DNA from: Rhyacophila brunnea
Lineage: Eukaryota; Arthropoda; Insecta; Trichoptera; Rhyacophilidae
Direction: 5' to 3'
Assembly: GCA_022495005.1 (NCBI GenBank)
Contig: JAGYXB010001324.1
Coordinates: forward strand, 3,596,001-3,660,000
Length of the DNA: 64,000 nt
Shown here one piece after another: positions 23,572-38,500 of the stretch (positions are counted from its first letter, which is position 1; each line of letters opens with the position of its first letter). The notes below the pieces were generated by a model. That model made no database searches. It was given only the letters and a program-made list of their open reading frames with translations, and was not told the DNA's origin. The position numbers were made by a program, and so were the translations under genes.

Positions 23572-26500
23572 GTAAACTCCCTTCTTTTTGTCATATTGAC
23601 AAAATTATGGTTCAATTTTTTTGATAGTATACAAATCAAACATATCAACAATAACCTCAACTCAAATCAACAATAACCTCAAAACTTAATAAGTATCGTG
23701 TTTATTTCATATTGCATCTGTTTGCGTGTGTCTAAGGTGCCTAGTCATACGATCTTATGATTGTTAAAGATCTGTGATTATCTCAATACGATTAGCGAGA
23801 CATTGGTATGATTTTATTAGGTAGAGCAAGTAAATGGAAAATTAATGTGTCTTGTATATGTCTGCCATCAATGGTACATATAAAATTAAAAGTTATATAT
23901 ATCATACATGATATAACTTAGTGTTGAAGATACAGTACTTCATATTGTAAAAGAAACCTTGTAAAATAGCCCGTACTTAATTCACATTTTCAAATACAGA
24001 AATCACTATGAATATATACCGCACCAGTTTGTGAACACGATTCGTGTTATCATGACAGAACCAAATAAGGCAATGGCGATCTGCGATCGCGCGAATTTGT
24101 CCATTAGCATCTTCTAATTGTGATCTAAAACATAACACGATCTACTGTAACCCAGAAGCAAACGAAAACCTAAAGCACAAAGCCCACTGCACGCAGCATA
24201 AGTATGCATTTGTTTCCTCAGTAGATTGTGTTAGGACACTCGAGTAAGCATAAGGCCTGAGTGAGAAGCTGTCAATGACATGCTAAAGAAGTGCAAGTGT
24301 CCAAAATGACCGGGCGTGGAGCGTCGATGGGATTGTGCATGTTTGCGTTCGGCAGAGCATGCACACTTATTTCAAATCAGATAGAAATTTAACAGCGTTT
24401 TAGTCGTGCGCGCATATTGTTTTCGTTGTCATTTGAAGAAATTATTTCTGAAATACAATCTATGCCTGAAATACGGCTGTCTTCTCATTCTCTTTACAAA
24501 AATAGAGTAACTATGGCATTATTGAAGGTAAATAATGATTTTTATTATTATTTCATAATAAAATTCATACATTTTTTGCATTATTTAATTACAAATCTAT
24601 ACAGGTCGGGCTTATTCTGTTTTCCCAAATATAGTTTGAAAATAGATGAAAGAACTCTTGCTGCCGTAGACGAACCGTTATTTCATCAGTTACATGAAAA
24701 TCCATTGGTACGAACCCATGATTATAACTTTAATAACGCACTTTCCCATTCACACGCTGAACTGTGCACTGAGGCCAGGGCAATGAACGCCAAACACACT
24801 GTGTCATGCCGCACGCCACGCCCCGCAAAACGTTTCCCACTCAGACCTTAGCCTAAGATTGTTTTTGAAAAAATCTACTTATTGCTACTGGCCATTATTG
24901 TGCTAGCTTCTGTCATTGTGTTTAACTTTCATGATAAACAATTGTATAAAATTTTTTTATTGTCTTACATAGTATAAATTGGTGTAGCCATACGTTTATT
25001 GTGATTTTTGAAAAATGTGAATTTTTTTGACGATATGGAGTACTGTATCTTTATTGACTTAAGAGATTTAACTGAAATATGTATCTGATAACAACATTAC
25101 TTAATTATATAATATACCTAATGTACTGTTTCTTTAGTATGTAAAAAAAAATTAGTCCGTTCCAAATATGTACCTAGAAAAAACAACTTAAGAATTTGTC
25201 AGATGCGGAATTCAAACCCATGACCATCGGTTTTAGAGAGTAACGATCTGCCACCACCTGAATGCTTTCATAAAAGCGTTGTAAATTGCAAATCAATTTC
25301 AATATTTCTTTACAAAATCAATAAACATTTTCCTGAAATTTTCAGAGCGACCCGAACGCTTCAAGAGTCATCAGCCCAAACTCGAAATTATTGGAGCATA
25401 ATCCCAGATATGATGATCTATATGCACCAGTCCTCGGTCCAGAGAATCCGTTCCAAACTCAACAATCGAAAGCTCCGAAGAATATGTTGTCTGGTTTCGT
25501 TGAGAAAGCACACATAAGTGAATTTCAGTTTGAAAACCAAAGACGCACTTTTACCAGTTACGGGCATGCCTTAGATCCAACTGCCGATGGAGAAACTTCC
25601 GTTTCAAGCACAATGATTGGTAAATAATTAATTAAGTCAAATTTCAATACACTGTTCGACCACTGGTGAAGAAAGAGTGGCTGCTAGAGGAAAGCCCATA
25701 TTATCATAACATCATATTAAGGCAAAGTCTTTACCTACCAGAGGCACCTAGCGGGAAAATACGAAGCTTCTGCTAATAATACGAAAATCCACACAAAATT
25801 GCCTACCACAATTTGTTCAATATTTTATTTAGTTTTTAATTAAGTAAATTATTTTTTTATTCAATGAATAATACACAAGAATAAAAAATGTAGCTTTCAT
25901 TTTTGGACTTACATTATATGGAACACCTCAGAAACATTGACACAAAATATATTGGTAAATTATAATTATATAGACTGCAAAATCTTTAACGTGAGACCTG
26001 GCGGCGACACTCGTGTTGTATCTTGTATAATATGGTTTTATAGTATTGAAAGTACTGAAAAGCGAGAAGAGAGGATGTAGTTCTCCAAGCCGCCGCCTAT
26101 CACCGTAAAGATTTCGCACTGTATACAGTCGAACTCGGTTATTACAATCTCGGACATAGCGAGATCTCGGATGTAATGAGGAAACATTCGTTGACATTTG
26201 GTTTATGATTTTCTCCATACATTTATTCACTGTTATAACGAGCAACTTATCGGATATACCGAGCTAAATTACTGTTGGTGTCGATCGTTTAAAAACATTT
26301 CGACCATGAGCAATAAAATCCGATCGAACAGGATGCCGCCAGGGACGGATTACGTTTATGACACTAGTTAAGTGTCTAATTGTTGTTTTCATTACAATAA
26401 ACAACTTCGTTTGTAGTTTATGAAGGCTTGTTTCGGGGATTTTTACGATGATTTTCAGATTTTTTATTTTCGACATTTTTTGTTATGTGACATAAAATAT

Positions 26501-29500
26501 GCTCATTTAAAAATACCTATTCTCTGATATCACGAGCAAATTCAATCGGTCCCATCTTCCTCGTAATAACCAAGTTCGACTTTATATATAGGCTTGTTCT
26601 TGCCAATTATTTAGAAACATTTTTTTGTTCTCAATGCAAATCCATACCAATTTTCTGATTATTAAAAAATAATTATATGGATTTTACATTGCTAGTGAGT
26701 AATAACTGAAACATGTAATTAATGATGCCTAGTTGTCTAGTTTGGTTTTTTCTATGGTTTTTTTGATTCTGACTCAGTTTTTTTCTCCGATTACAAAATT
26801 ACTAGGTCCCACTTTGGCACCCTTGGACAAATGATAGCCAAAACAGTTTTAGGGTAATATGCCTACATAAACTTTATTCTGAGATGAAACAAAAAAACGT
26901 TATATCCACACAAAAGGGTATCTTGCATATTTTGGTGAGTTTTAAAGATTTTACCATAATGTGAGAAGTTAATGTTAGTATTTAGCTAACTTCTCGTTTA
27001 TTTTGATTTGTATTCCTAAAATAAAGCAAACAATCATATTTTATTCTTTGTATCATCATCAGCCTGTTTCAATACACTGCTAGATGAAGGCCTCAACAAG
27101 CTCAATCCGCTCTTCTCAGTTCTGTGAGTCAGTCAGAATCATCAAAAAAACCTTAACCTTTGTTCAACGTTATTTCCATGTCATGCTACGTTTATGTAGG
27201 TTGGTGACCAGACTATAGTGACTACTTACTTGAAAAAATTCTCAAACCTCAAAAAATAACGACTACTGGTCATAACGTATACTATTACACTTTTTATAAT
27301 ATAATACATTAATTGAATGTTGTTAATTTTGTTTGAATTATTAGTTTCAGGAACAATAGCACCGCCCCCAGAAAAGAAAACTGTTTTTGAGTCATCAAAA
27401 CAAAGACCTTTAGACAAGAGGAAAAGAAAAAAGAATGACAATCCAGAAGATATCGAGGGATTCTTAGGACCTTGGGGAGGATATATTGATGAAAAAAGGT
27501 TATTCGATGAATCATCAATCAATTTACATATTTTCTTAATTGAGTCAGCATTTATTTATTTATTTATTTATTATTAAATTCTACAGGATATTTTTTCAAT
27601 AGCAATTTCTATTGAAACGCCATTATCAAAACTACAAAAATAAACAACTTTTCTATGCTTAACCTCTTTTATACCCAACATGCACCTTTCCATTTTTAAT
27701 TTCTTTTACATTAAAAGTCCACGTTTCACATGCATAAGTGAGCGTTGGTAGCACACATTGGTTGAACACTTTACACTTAAGATACAATGGGAGGTCACTT
27801 TTGAAGATAATATTCAGGCGCCCAAATGCACTCCATGTCAGTTTAGTTCTGTGAACAATCTCTTCATACATACCACTGTCAATTGACATTTGTTGTCCAA
27901 GAGACACATAGTTGTTGACTCACTCAATTTGAGTGTCATTGATGAGGATTGCTTATGGTTCAGCAAAGCAGTTTATCATTACTTTTGTCTTTGAGACATT
28001 TATCTTGTCATTTATCAACCTGCTTTGCGGCTTTCATTTGCATGCTCCTGCATCCTGTCCTGAAGGTCTCCTGGGTTATTTGCAAAGACAACAAAGTCGT
28101 CTGCAAAATGCAGGTGTCTGAGGTATTCACCGTTAATGGTGATTCCACTGTTCTGTACTGTACACACTAAACTTTGTCGGTCATACGTATTTGTTTTCAT
28201 TGAAATAAGACTACAATTTACAGACGGTGTCCGTTGGTTTTTAAAATCCAATGAAAACCTGCAAAAACCAAGCAATTATAGATAATAATCAAAAAAATTA
28301 TTGTCTATCTATAAAATATCTAAAATTATGCAATTAGATCATACATAACTTTGGATATTTTATAGATAGAATAATATTTTTTATCTATTATAGTTTGGTT
28401 AGGCAGGGCTTAACCTGATAGCTGCCCGTAACGTTTACGTCATGCACTGCGGCGATTCAGGCGCCCATACCGTACGATATACGCCGAGCCGTTCTACGCG
28501 CTTGTATGAGTCAAATATTTATTTATTTAATTTTAAAACGTGTAACTACATTTCTGATCAGACCTTGCAAGCAAAAAACATTTGTACGGCGCATACATCG
28601 CGAGAATAAGGGAATTTCCCGAGAGGCCAAATCAGGGTTAGCTCAAAATTCCCTGCACACTGGGATATCTTGTACAATAGGCAGTTGGTATGATTCGATA
28701 GTGATGAGTCAGTTGTCGCCGGAATATCATTTAGTCGGGATGCTAATTCGGAATGCTTTCTTATTCAGATTTGCGTTATAATTGGAATGTTTTCAATGTT
28801 TTTACATTGAAATTTAATTTCTATTGAGTGACCAAGTGTTTTTATTTATATTTCATATACAATTTGCGTATAAAATAGTGTTATATTGACGAGTTTTGTT
28901 TTAGATTTTACCTACTAAACTTGAATGAAAAGAAAGATTTTCGATGTTTTTAGATAGAAATTGACAAAGGACTAAGTGTTGTGACTATTTTTTATTTGTA
29001 TTTCGGATTCGATTTGCGTATACAAAGTGTTTTATTTACGAGTTTAGTTTTACAAATTTTATTATTCAAAATGGATGAGATCGACGAAGTTGGTGAAATC
29101 GATAACCTTATCGAAACAGTTGAATCTGAAGACGATGGAAGTGATGATTCGGATGTCGAACTTGAGGAAACTTTGGAAGTCGATGAAAGTGAAATTATCA
29201 CACCGGAATCCACTGAAAGACCGACATTTGATTGGAAATCGGATATGTTTGAGCCACGCGCATTTTCCTTCAATGCTAACGTTTCGGGATGCAAAGCTGA
29301 TAATTTGACTTCGGATGCACTCGAAATGGACTATTTCAAATGTTTCATCGATATTTCTTTTGTTGAAATGTTAGTCCGAGAGACCAACAGACAATTTGTA
29401 TTTGCCACAAAAAATATCACAGTTTTGAGTGATCGTCTACGGCGATGGGTAGACTGCACAATTGATGATATGTACACATTTTTGGGGCTGTGTATGCTAA

Positions 29501-32500
29501 TGTCAAGGAATTCACAGAATAAAATATCTGAACACTGGTCTATCCACAGATTGTTATTTTCACCATGTTATTCCGAAACCATGTCCAGGAATCGTTTCGA
29601 ACTGATGCATCGAATGTTGCATTTTTGTGACAATGAAACGCAGGTTCCCGGAGATCGACTATATAAAATTAGACAGGTCCTGAAGGAACTGAAAATTTCT
29701 TTCAAGCAGTACATGTGTCCATATCAGAACATATGTATTGATGAGAGTCTTCTCCTTTTCAAAGGCAGACTTTTATTCCGCCAATTCATCAGGACGAAGG
29801 CTAGTCATTTCGGAATAAAAAATTTTGTAATGGCTGATTGCAAAACTGGTTTTGTCTTAGATGTAATCATTTATACCGGAAAACAAACTGAAATTGAGAA
29901 AAATAATTACATCGGTATATCGGGCAACGTGGTGGTAACGATGCTTGGACCATACTTGGAACTAGGGCATACATTGTACATTGACAACTGGTACAGCAGC
30001 CCAACGTTATTCAAGTATCTTTATGATCACCGGACGAATGCCTGTGGAACCGTAAGGAGAAACAGAATTGGGATGCCCAAATTTACTAAGAAATTGAAAA
30101 AAGGGGAAACCGATACATTCCATACTGACGAAATTATGGCTTTGGCGTGGAAGGATAAAAAGGATGTTACAATGTTGTCCACAATTCACAACAATACTTT
30201 CAAACCTACTGGAAAAGTAGACTATAAGACTAAAATTCCGATTTCCAAGCCGGAATGCATTGTTGATTACAATAAAAACATGGGTGCTGTGGATCGTAGT
30301 GATATGATAATTTCTTCTGTAAATTCGACAAGAAAAACTGTCAAATGGTACAAAAAACTTTTTTTCCATTTGATAGATTTATCTCTGCTGAATGCCCATG
30401 TATTGTTCCAACAAAAAACTGGAAAAAAACAACCGCTGGTTGAATTTCAATTGAAAGTCATCGGACAACTGATCGAAAAACATAAGTTAGAACCAAAAAC
30501 TCTTTTGAAGCGAAAAGCACCCTTACCCTCTAGGCTAACATAAAGACATTTTTTGGGTAAAATACCACCTACTAACAATAAAATTAATGCGGCAAGAAGA
30601 TGTTATGTATGTGCCAATACAAAAAATCAGAAAAGACGGAAAGAAACTAGGTATTTGTGCAAGCAGTGCGACATTGCTCTGTGTTTTGAACCGTGCTTCG
30701 AAATTTTCCATACACAAGAAAGTTTTTAGTGATTTTAATGTGTTTAGTATACTTCTTAGTGCTATAAGTATTTATGGTGACATTTTACAAAAATACTATA
30801 AAATTTATTTTTCAAAATACTTATATATTAAAAAAAAAAAAAATTCAACTAATTCTTGTAAGTGCAGTGTTGTGACAACCCTACCATACCTGAAAATTTT
30901 CAGACATTTTCACGAAATTGTGTATGAAAAACTTTTTCGCCGAACTTCAATTGAGGTCTCATATATGTAAGTGCATTATATTAAACTTTTCACTATTCTT
31001 TTAATTTTTTTATAATATAATTAATTCCTGGGCCCTGGGGAGTGAGTATACCTAGTACTTTCAGCTGGGCTGTTAAAAGGTTAATGTATTAAAAAAAAAT
31101 GAGCCAACAATATGTGTAATATGTATTCTTATTCCTACGAAAACAAATAAGTATGAATAGAAAAGTGCGCACAATTTTGTCGTATCACCCAAAGTATACC
31201 CTAACTATTATGGTTTGGTTTAGGCAGGGTGTAGTTGATTTTTAAAAACTAACCAACACCATCTGTAAATTGTAGTCTTAGTTCAATAAAAACAAATACG
31301 TATGACTCACAAATTTTAATGTGCACTATTTATGGCGGATCTTAACAGCCTACCTCGACCCTTTGCTACTGGTGTTACCCCATTTAGGATAATCTACCTA
31401 ATCCCCAGACTCCCGATGTAGGTGTTTATTATTAACTGCAAATTATTTAACTTTCATTTTATATTGACTCATCAAACAATGTGGGAGTCAATAGAATCTA
31501 ATGATGTGCTTAATTTTATTTTGCAGGGTATTAAAACCGTCTGATGAGGAAGCGGAGGCTTTAGAAGAAATTTTGGCAAAGAGACAGAAACGTGGAAAGG
31601 TGGTTGACGATAAACCCATGGAGGAGAAGTCCATACTACATAGTAAGATAGATTTTTATTCAGTAAAAAAATATTAATGGGATTGGTGGGCGGGTGGCAC
31701 ATTCAAACTGGTTAAAATTTTCAAGTTTTTTTCCCAATTAATATGTGTGTGCGGATCCGGGGCATAGACCCAATGAGTGAAGCAAATATCTAGCAACCGA
31801 TCCTCGTAAAACAATCCACACACAGTATTATGCGGCAAGAGAAAGTCCTCGATAATGATCAACCGCACACAAAGGACATAAAACATTTTGAATATAAAAT
31901 TATTGCACCGATGATGTCGTACAATTTGATTGCATCTTATGTGTAAAAGAAGGCTGTGTTAGTGAATTTTAACATCAGTCTATCTTTTAAAACTCAAATC
32001 CAGTTTTGGTCAGAAATTAGATTTTTATCGAATATGCGAATATTATCAAATATCTACCTCTATGTAATATTCTAGTACCCATAACACATCTAATTACTTT
32101 ATAAATCAATCTACAACCTCATAATTTGTACCCGTGTACCAGGAATGGTTATGTTTGCCATAGTGAACAGCTACAGATATTATATGATTTAAGATCTGCG
32201 ATCCAATTCGTGTGCTATCTCTAACAGAAAGCAATAGACAGCTTTGGTCAGAAATTATTTTTAATATTAATTATGTAATACTTCTAAAGAATGGATCATT
32301 TCTGATATTTTTTTCTCTTCTATCTATACAGGTTAGCCAATTAAAATTTAACATAATTGGTTAATAAGGAGATGTCTTATCAAGAGCGTGTATAATCGTG
32401 GAAAATTTTATAACTGTTGTTATATGAAAAGCTTTGGTTATTTGGCAAATGGATAACCCTGTTTTAATGTCAATAATATTTGTGTTCCGTTGTTATATAA

Positions 32501-35500
32501 GCCTTTCCTCATTATTTTTTTTATGTTATCATAATAATTCTTGACATAAAATGCAATATATTTTTTATTATTTCTTTCAGTTTGTAATAAATAAAATTAT
32601 CAAAACATCATTCATTAAAATTCAGTTAGGTAATAATTAGTGTGTTCTACTAATATTTTATCTCCTCACTAATTAATATACAAGATTGCCTTATTTTTTT
32701 GCTGTTCATTTATAATGATCTGGTATTTGTTAACAATGATACAAATACCGCTATTTTATTATCATGAATGAATGTTATGATGTACCTAATTGATAATTTA
32801 GGGTTTTCTTTTACATATATGTTGCGCAATCGCTGTGCTTTTTAAATTTGAAATGAATTCAATTTACACGCTGTAATGTAATTATTAGTTATATACATAT
32901 CTGGAAATATTTTGCTATATTCCGGAAGTAGGTACTTAGTCATCTGTCTTATATTGAAATTTATAAATAATTAGCAATAAAAATGTTTTTGAGAGGTGTT
33001 TGTATGATTGTGATGATGATTGCATTTTTAATTCAATATTTTATCAAATTCCATCAATCCATTTCTAGTTGGATGCAAAGATTTTGGTCTACAGCCGAAG
33101 TCTTATGAAGTTTTTCTACAACACTTGATGGCAATTCTTTTACATTTTTAGTGTAGATAGTTGAATTCGTAGCAATATATTTTTTTTTGATATTGAAAAT
33201 AACAGCTGTAAAATTTAATCAAAATATTAAAGAATTGATGCAAATAGTACAACTTTTGAGAGTAGGTCTCGTGGAACCATCAATTAGTTTTGATTTATAT
33301 ATTATGAGTATCAGAATTTAGTTTTTATTTTGTACGTATCCGTTTAAAAATGATATTGTAGAAGTAGATGAAATGCATAAAATTTTGGAAAAATAATAAG
33401 GTGTGATTGCTTAAATCTAAATTGTGTTGTGCTTGCAGTTTTTGACAGATGAGGCCAATGATAGCTACAGCGTGACTGCAAATGACTTGCAGTGAATCTT
33501 ATCATTAGTTTTACTAATCTTTTCATATACCTATATTATTACATAGGCTCCATCTATATAGAGAAAGTTTTCTTCTAGCTTTTAAGACATTAAAGAGAAT
33601 TAAATAACCCACGGTGGCCGCGTGGCTTAAGCAATATACTCCACAAACCTTTAATCATACAACCAAACAATCAATTGTATTGCCCATTCATTGATACGGA
33701 TTACTGTATTGCGCAATCTCATTCATTGTTCAGTCAACATGGTCTCAGGTTCGAATCCTGGGTCTGGCAAGTACACAAATTGTTTTTCAATTTGTGTCTG
33801 TCAGGGTATGGACCTAATAGGTTGAGCAAGTGGCTGACATCCATTTCTCGTAAAAAACAAAAATCTGTTAATACAAACCTCTACTCTGTGGAGGCCCATA
33901 TGATCCTATTAGGATCGGACATGGTCGAAAGAAAGAAGAAATAACGTTGAGAATTAAATTCTTCGATTTCGATTGGAGATGTCGGCAGCCAATTCGAGGT
34001 GTAAACTTATCATGAGAACAATCAAACTTAGTTTTTGCAATCTCAAATCTTCATGTTTAATTGATGTATGTACCTTTCTTCAGTTTCTGACAGCGTGGAC
34101 TACCAGGGAAGATCATTCCTCAACCCCCCTCAGGACGTTGGAGTTAACTTGCGCAGCGAGACCCCGCCACAGAGGTGTTTCCTCCCAAAGTCGCATATCT
34201 TTACGTGGAAAGGTCACACGAAGGGTGTAGCGGCCGTCAAATGGTTTCCCAAGACTGCGCATCTCATGCTCTCCGCCAGCATGGACTGCCGAGTCAAGGT
34301 CATTGCAATGTTATTTCAACAATTCATTTTCTAACACTATTATTAATCAAAACCTTCAATTTACAATAATGTTCAATATGTGCATTATTATCAATGTCTA
34401 GTATATTATTCATTATAATAGAGATAAGTAGTTTAATAACAATCAACGAGTGAGAGTGAGAGTGATATTGTTAACCTCCCGGATTCATGTAGGTGTTTCA
34501 TATCTCAGGCTGATGATGGGCAGGAGGAGCATTGGCATACAGATAATCCAAACTGTTAATTTTTTTCACAAATTTGTAATGCAGATTATTATTTTACATG
34601 TTTAGTAATGCATTATTTATTAAGAATATCTGTGGTTTTTGTTTGTTTTTGCGAATCTGTTAATGATTTTCGAATATCAGTAAGACCGATATTAGACGAT
34701 CAAAGATCTCTGACAAATTTCTTTTATGAAGAATATTTTATAAAATCTTTTACAGTATAATAGCTTATATTTTATAAAATATTTCTTTCATAAAATATAA
34801 ATTTATAAAAAGTAGTACCGCGACAGTCGAACCTCGTTTTTTTACATTCCCGGAATTCATGTTTTCCTGATGTTTTATGATGTGTTCCCAGTAAATGAAT
34901 GTTTTTGTATATTTTGTTTTAGATATGGGAAGTGTACAAAGAAAGAAGATGCGTCAGGACTTACTATGGTCACCGCCAGGCAGTCCGTGATATTAATTTT
35001 GACAATGAAGGAAAGCTGTTCCTATCTGCCGGTCAGTATGAGAGTTGCATCATTGTATTCATTAAAATGGAGTATTTAATTTTCAAAGTCATTAACTTTT
35101 TATGTTATGCTAGTCACCCTTGAATATTGCAGTATGCTTTATCTGATGAAGAGTGACTCTATGTGAAGAGTAAACCCATCAAAACCTTCGATTGGAAATA
35201 CAAAAATAAATACTAAAGTAAATTTAAAGTCTGAATCTGTATCCCAATGTGTGCCATAGGTATTATGCTGATATTGACAAATTGTTTATTTTGACAGGTT
35301 ACGACAGATATATAAAATTATGGGATACGGAAACCGGGGATTGCGTATCCCAATTCACGAGTAGAAAGATTCCCTATTGTGCCAAGTTTCATCCGGATGA
35401 GGATAAGCAACATCTCTTCGTTGCGGGAACTTCAGACAAAAAGATTATCTGTGTAAGTTTTATGTGACTAATGTATATTATATAATATATTCAACATAAA

Positions 35501-38500
35501 TGTTAAATATTCAAATAAATTTTTCAGTTGAAAGACTTGGTAGTTAAAAGACTAAACACAATTATTGTTATTAATAATAAAAATATCACTTTTTTAAGAC
35601 CTTTATAGAATTTTAACTATTGTGATGATGATTAATATATCTTATGGTTTGGTTCTTAATTATTTTCAGTGGGACACGAGGTCCGGCGAGATAGTCCAAG
35701 AATATGACCGGCATTTGGGTGCCGTGAATTCCATTACATTCGTCGATGAGAACAGACGCTTCGTCACCACTTCCGATGACAAGAGTCTTCGAGTCTGGGA
35801 ATGGTAAATTAAATTTTCTTCTTCATCTTAAACAGTTTCAGCCGAAGTACACTTGAAGGACCCGGGTAAAAATAGTGTCAGCCCACAATTTGGCTAACAT
35901 TGAGTTGTGTATGCCACCTCTAAAATTGAGTAAGAATATTATTGATATTTTGAATGAACAGGAGAATAGATTTTTCTATCCACTCCCGGTAAATTGAGAG
36001 TCGACTGTAAATTCATTTTAAATTCACGGTGATAATTTAATGGTCATTGTTAACTCATAATCATTCCATGGCAAAACGTGTCAAAATATATTGCACTGAA
36101 CTCCTCATTTACACGGTAGATACGTTCCACGCGATACAGTGTTAAAAAAAACGTGCAAAAAAAGTATACACTAAAATACTTTAAAAAGTCAAAGGTAACA
36201 AAAATTATTCACTATGTTTTAACACATTCTGGCCAAATTGGTCTCCGACATGCATTCAGAGTTGATAGCTTTGCACTTTGTTATTTCGAAATCGTGTAAA
36301 AAAACCGTGTGAAAAGGTAGTTCAGTGCAATAATATGTAAAACAATGTTTTTCTATCTACCCAAAAATTTACATAAAATATAAAATTAGTTATGTAAGTA
36401 CATACTTACTGTCCATTAAATTTTTAAGATTATAATATTATTCTTTACGATTATTATTAACCTTCGTGTTTCAATTTGTACAATCTTAAATAATAAATCG
36501 TGCAACTAAACGGAAAACAGTTTTAATGAAGAAGATTTGAGAAGAGGCGTAATGGAGTATTGGACAAAATGCCAGCCTGGTTTCCTTGTTACATTAGAAA
36601 GATTTTAGTATGGATGCATCGGTAATCATTGAAAAAAATATTTTCCTATACGTTGGCAGAAATGTTTGCAATTCAACAGAAAATATTGGCCTAGTCCAGG
36701 GTTGGCAAACTTTTTAATGTACGCATGCCAAAATTTAAATAATTTTTTTCGACCGTCTTAACGTGCTAAGCAGTTTTCGGCGGAAATTTTTTTTTTTAAG
36801 TTTTCTAAAAATTTAGTTTTTAAGAATTCTATTAAAAAAGTTTAAAAATTGCAATTGAGTTCTTGATTTTATATCTTTCACCGTATTTCTGGCCGAAGGC
36901 CGTGAAGATTGTTGAAGCATTTAAACCACTTTCATATTATATTCTCCATCACTGAACGGTTTTCCATTTGTAGAGATTATGTTTGACGCAAAATAACAAG
37001 CAGTTATATTTCAATAACTGCCGATAATTAATTTCATAAGGTTTGTCGATTCAATATTTTTATTTTTCATTCCCCGATCCTAAGGACTGACCTATGCAAT
37101 TGTATATTTATTTACATTAAACGTAATGATTATTCTTGAAAAGGATTTTCCTGCAATTTTTTATACAATGCTATTTATTTGTCATTTATGCATGAATTTC
37201 GTCATTTCCGTTTGCGCATCGATTGCTAAATATGAAAAACTGAAGAAAATACGCATAGCTATGCTGTCATTATTTTATAATATTATATATAAGTAAGTAC
37301 TCATATATTTATTTGTAAAACGTTTTTTATAAAAAAAAACCTTTTTTAAATGCACTTTTAATATAATTTTTCTCTTCAAAATGAAACATTCGCGTGCCAT
37401 GCAAAATCATCTCGCGTGCCATAGGTTCGCCATCCCTAGCCTAGTCTAACATTTTGATTTGGTTACTTATTTACGTACTGTTATTTGTAATCTTACGTGA
37501 TTTTTTTGTTTGGAGGCCCATATGACCTTGGAATCGGATATGGTCAAAAGAAAAAAACACACTAATCCAAAGCGTTTAAATTTCAGTACAGCCCTGATAA
37601 ATAAATCTCAGAAAACAATTTATTATATGTGAAGTTTGCTACAAATGAAATCTGTAAAGCGAAATAACTTGAAAAAAAATTCTTATCATTAGCCTTAGTA
37701 ACCCTTTTTTACCTTCGTGGTACAATGTGCAAGGCACTGGCTGCTCACCCCATGTGTATGGGATTCGTCTCACAGTTTAGTCACAATATATGTGATTTTC
37801 CCAAATCTGGATTTTTCTGTGGTATGTTCACTACTGTACATAATTGGTGTCCTCATGTGCAAAAGATCCACCCATACAAATAAAGATATATCTTCTGATC
37901 GTATGATTAAATATTTGTAATTATCGATTGATGTTATTTTCAGGGACATACCCGTGGACATGAAGTACATAGCTGATCCCACCATGCACTCCATGCCGTT
38001 TGTGAGGTCGTCGCCCAACGGCAAGTGGCTGGCGTGCCAGTCCATGGACAACAAAGTGGTGGTATTCAGCGCCCTCAACAGATTCAAAATGAACCGCAAG
38101 AAGACCTTCACGGGGCACATGGTGGCTGGCTATGCCTGCGGTCTGGACTATTCCCCGGACATGAGGTGAGACATTTTCATTGCAAAATGGCATGTTTATT
38201 GTGTTCCTGCTAGATCAGCATAGACTGATATGTGGCGGTGCAGTTACAACACCCTGTTGGGGAAGGGGGGGGAACTTTCTTGGCGGCAGAGATCTCTTTT
38301 TTTGTCATGGCATTAGATGTAGGTAGGCCCAGTGCAACTTCTGTATCAAGTCTTCTACATCACCGCGGTCGTTTCTGGAACTAAAACCCTCCCCCAGCTA
38401 CTACATTCCCCGCGCCTATAATTCAGTGTGTGTTTAGTATCGCATGAAGTTTTATTAACATTAAAATGCCTTAACCTTTGCGGAAGCATATGAAGAGCAT

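Noticed and set aside
24417..24851. 144-codon open frame in CDC40 intron 1
   Set aside because: Low-complexity, no family motif, and it overlaps a candidate MITE.
27055..27110. Short CAGCCTGTTTC...GATGAAGGCCT segment typical of insect non-LTR 3' tails
   Set aside because: Too short and without neighbouring coding remnants to annotate as an element.
28981..29070. Extended N-terminus of the piggyBac transposase
   Set aside because: This open segment has no ATG; the ATG at 29071 begins the acidic N-terminus usual for the family.
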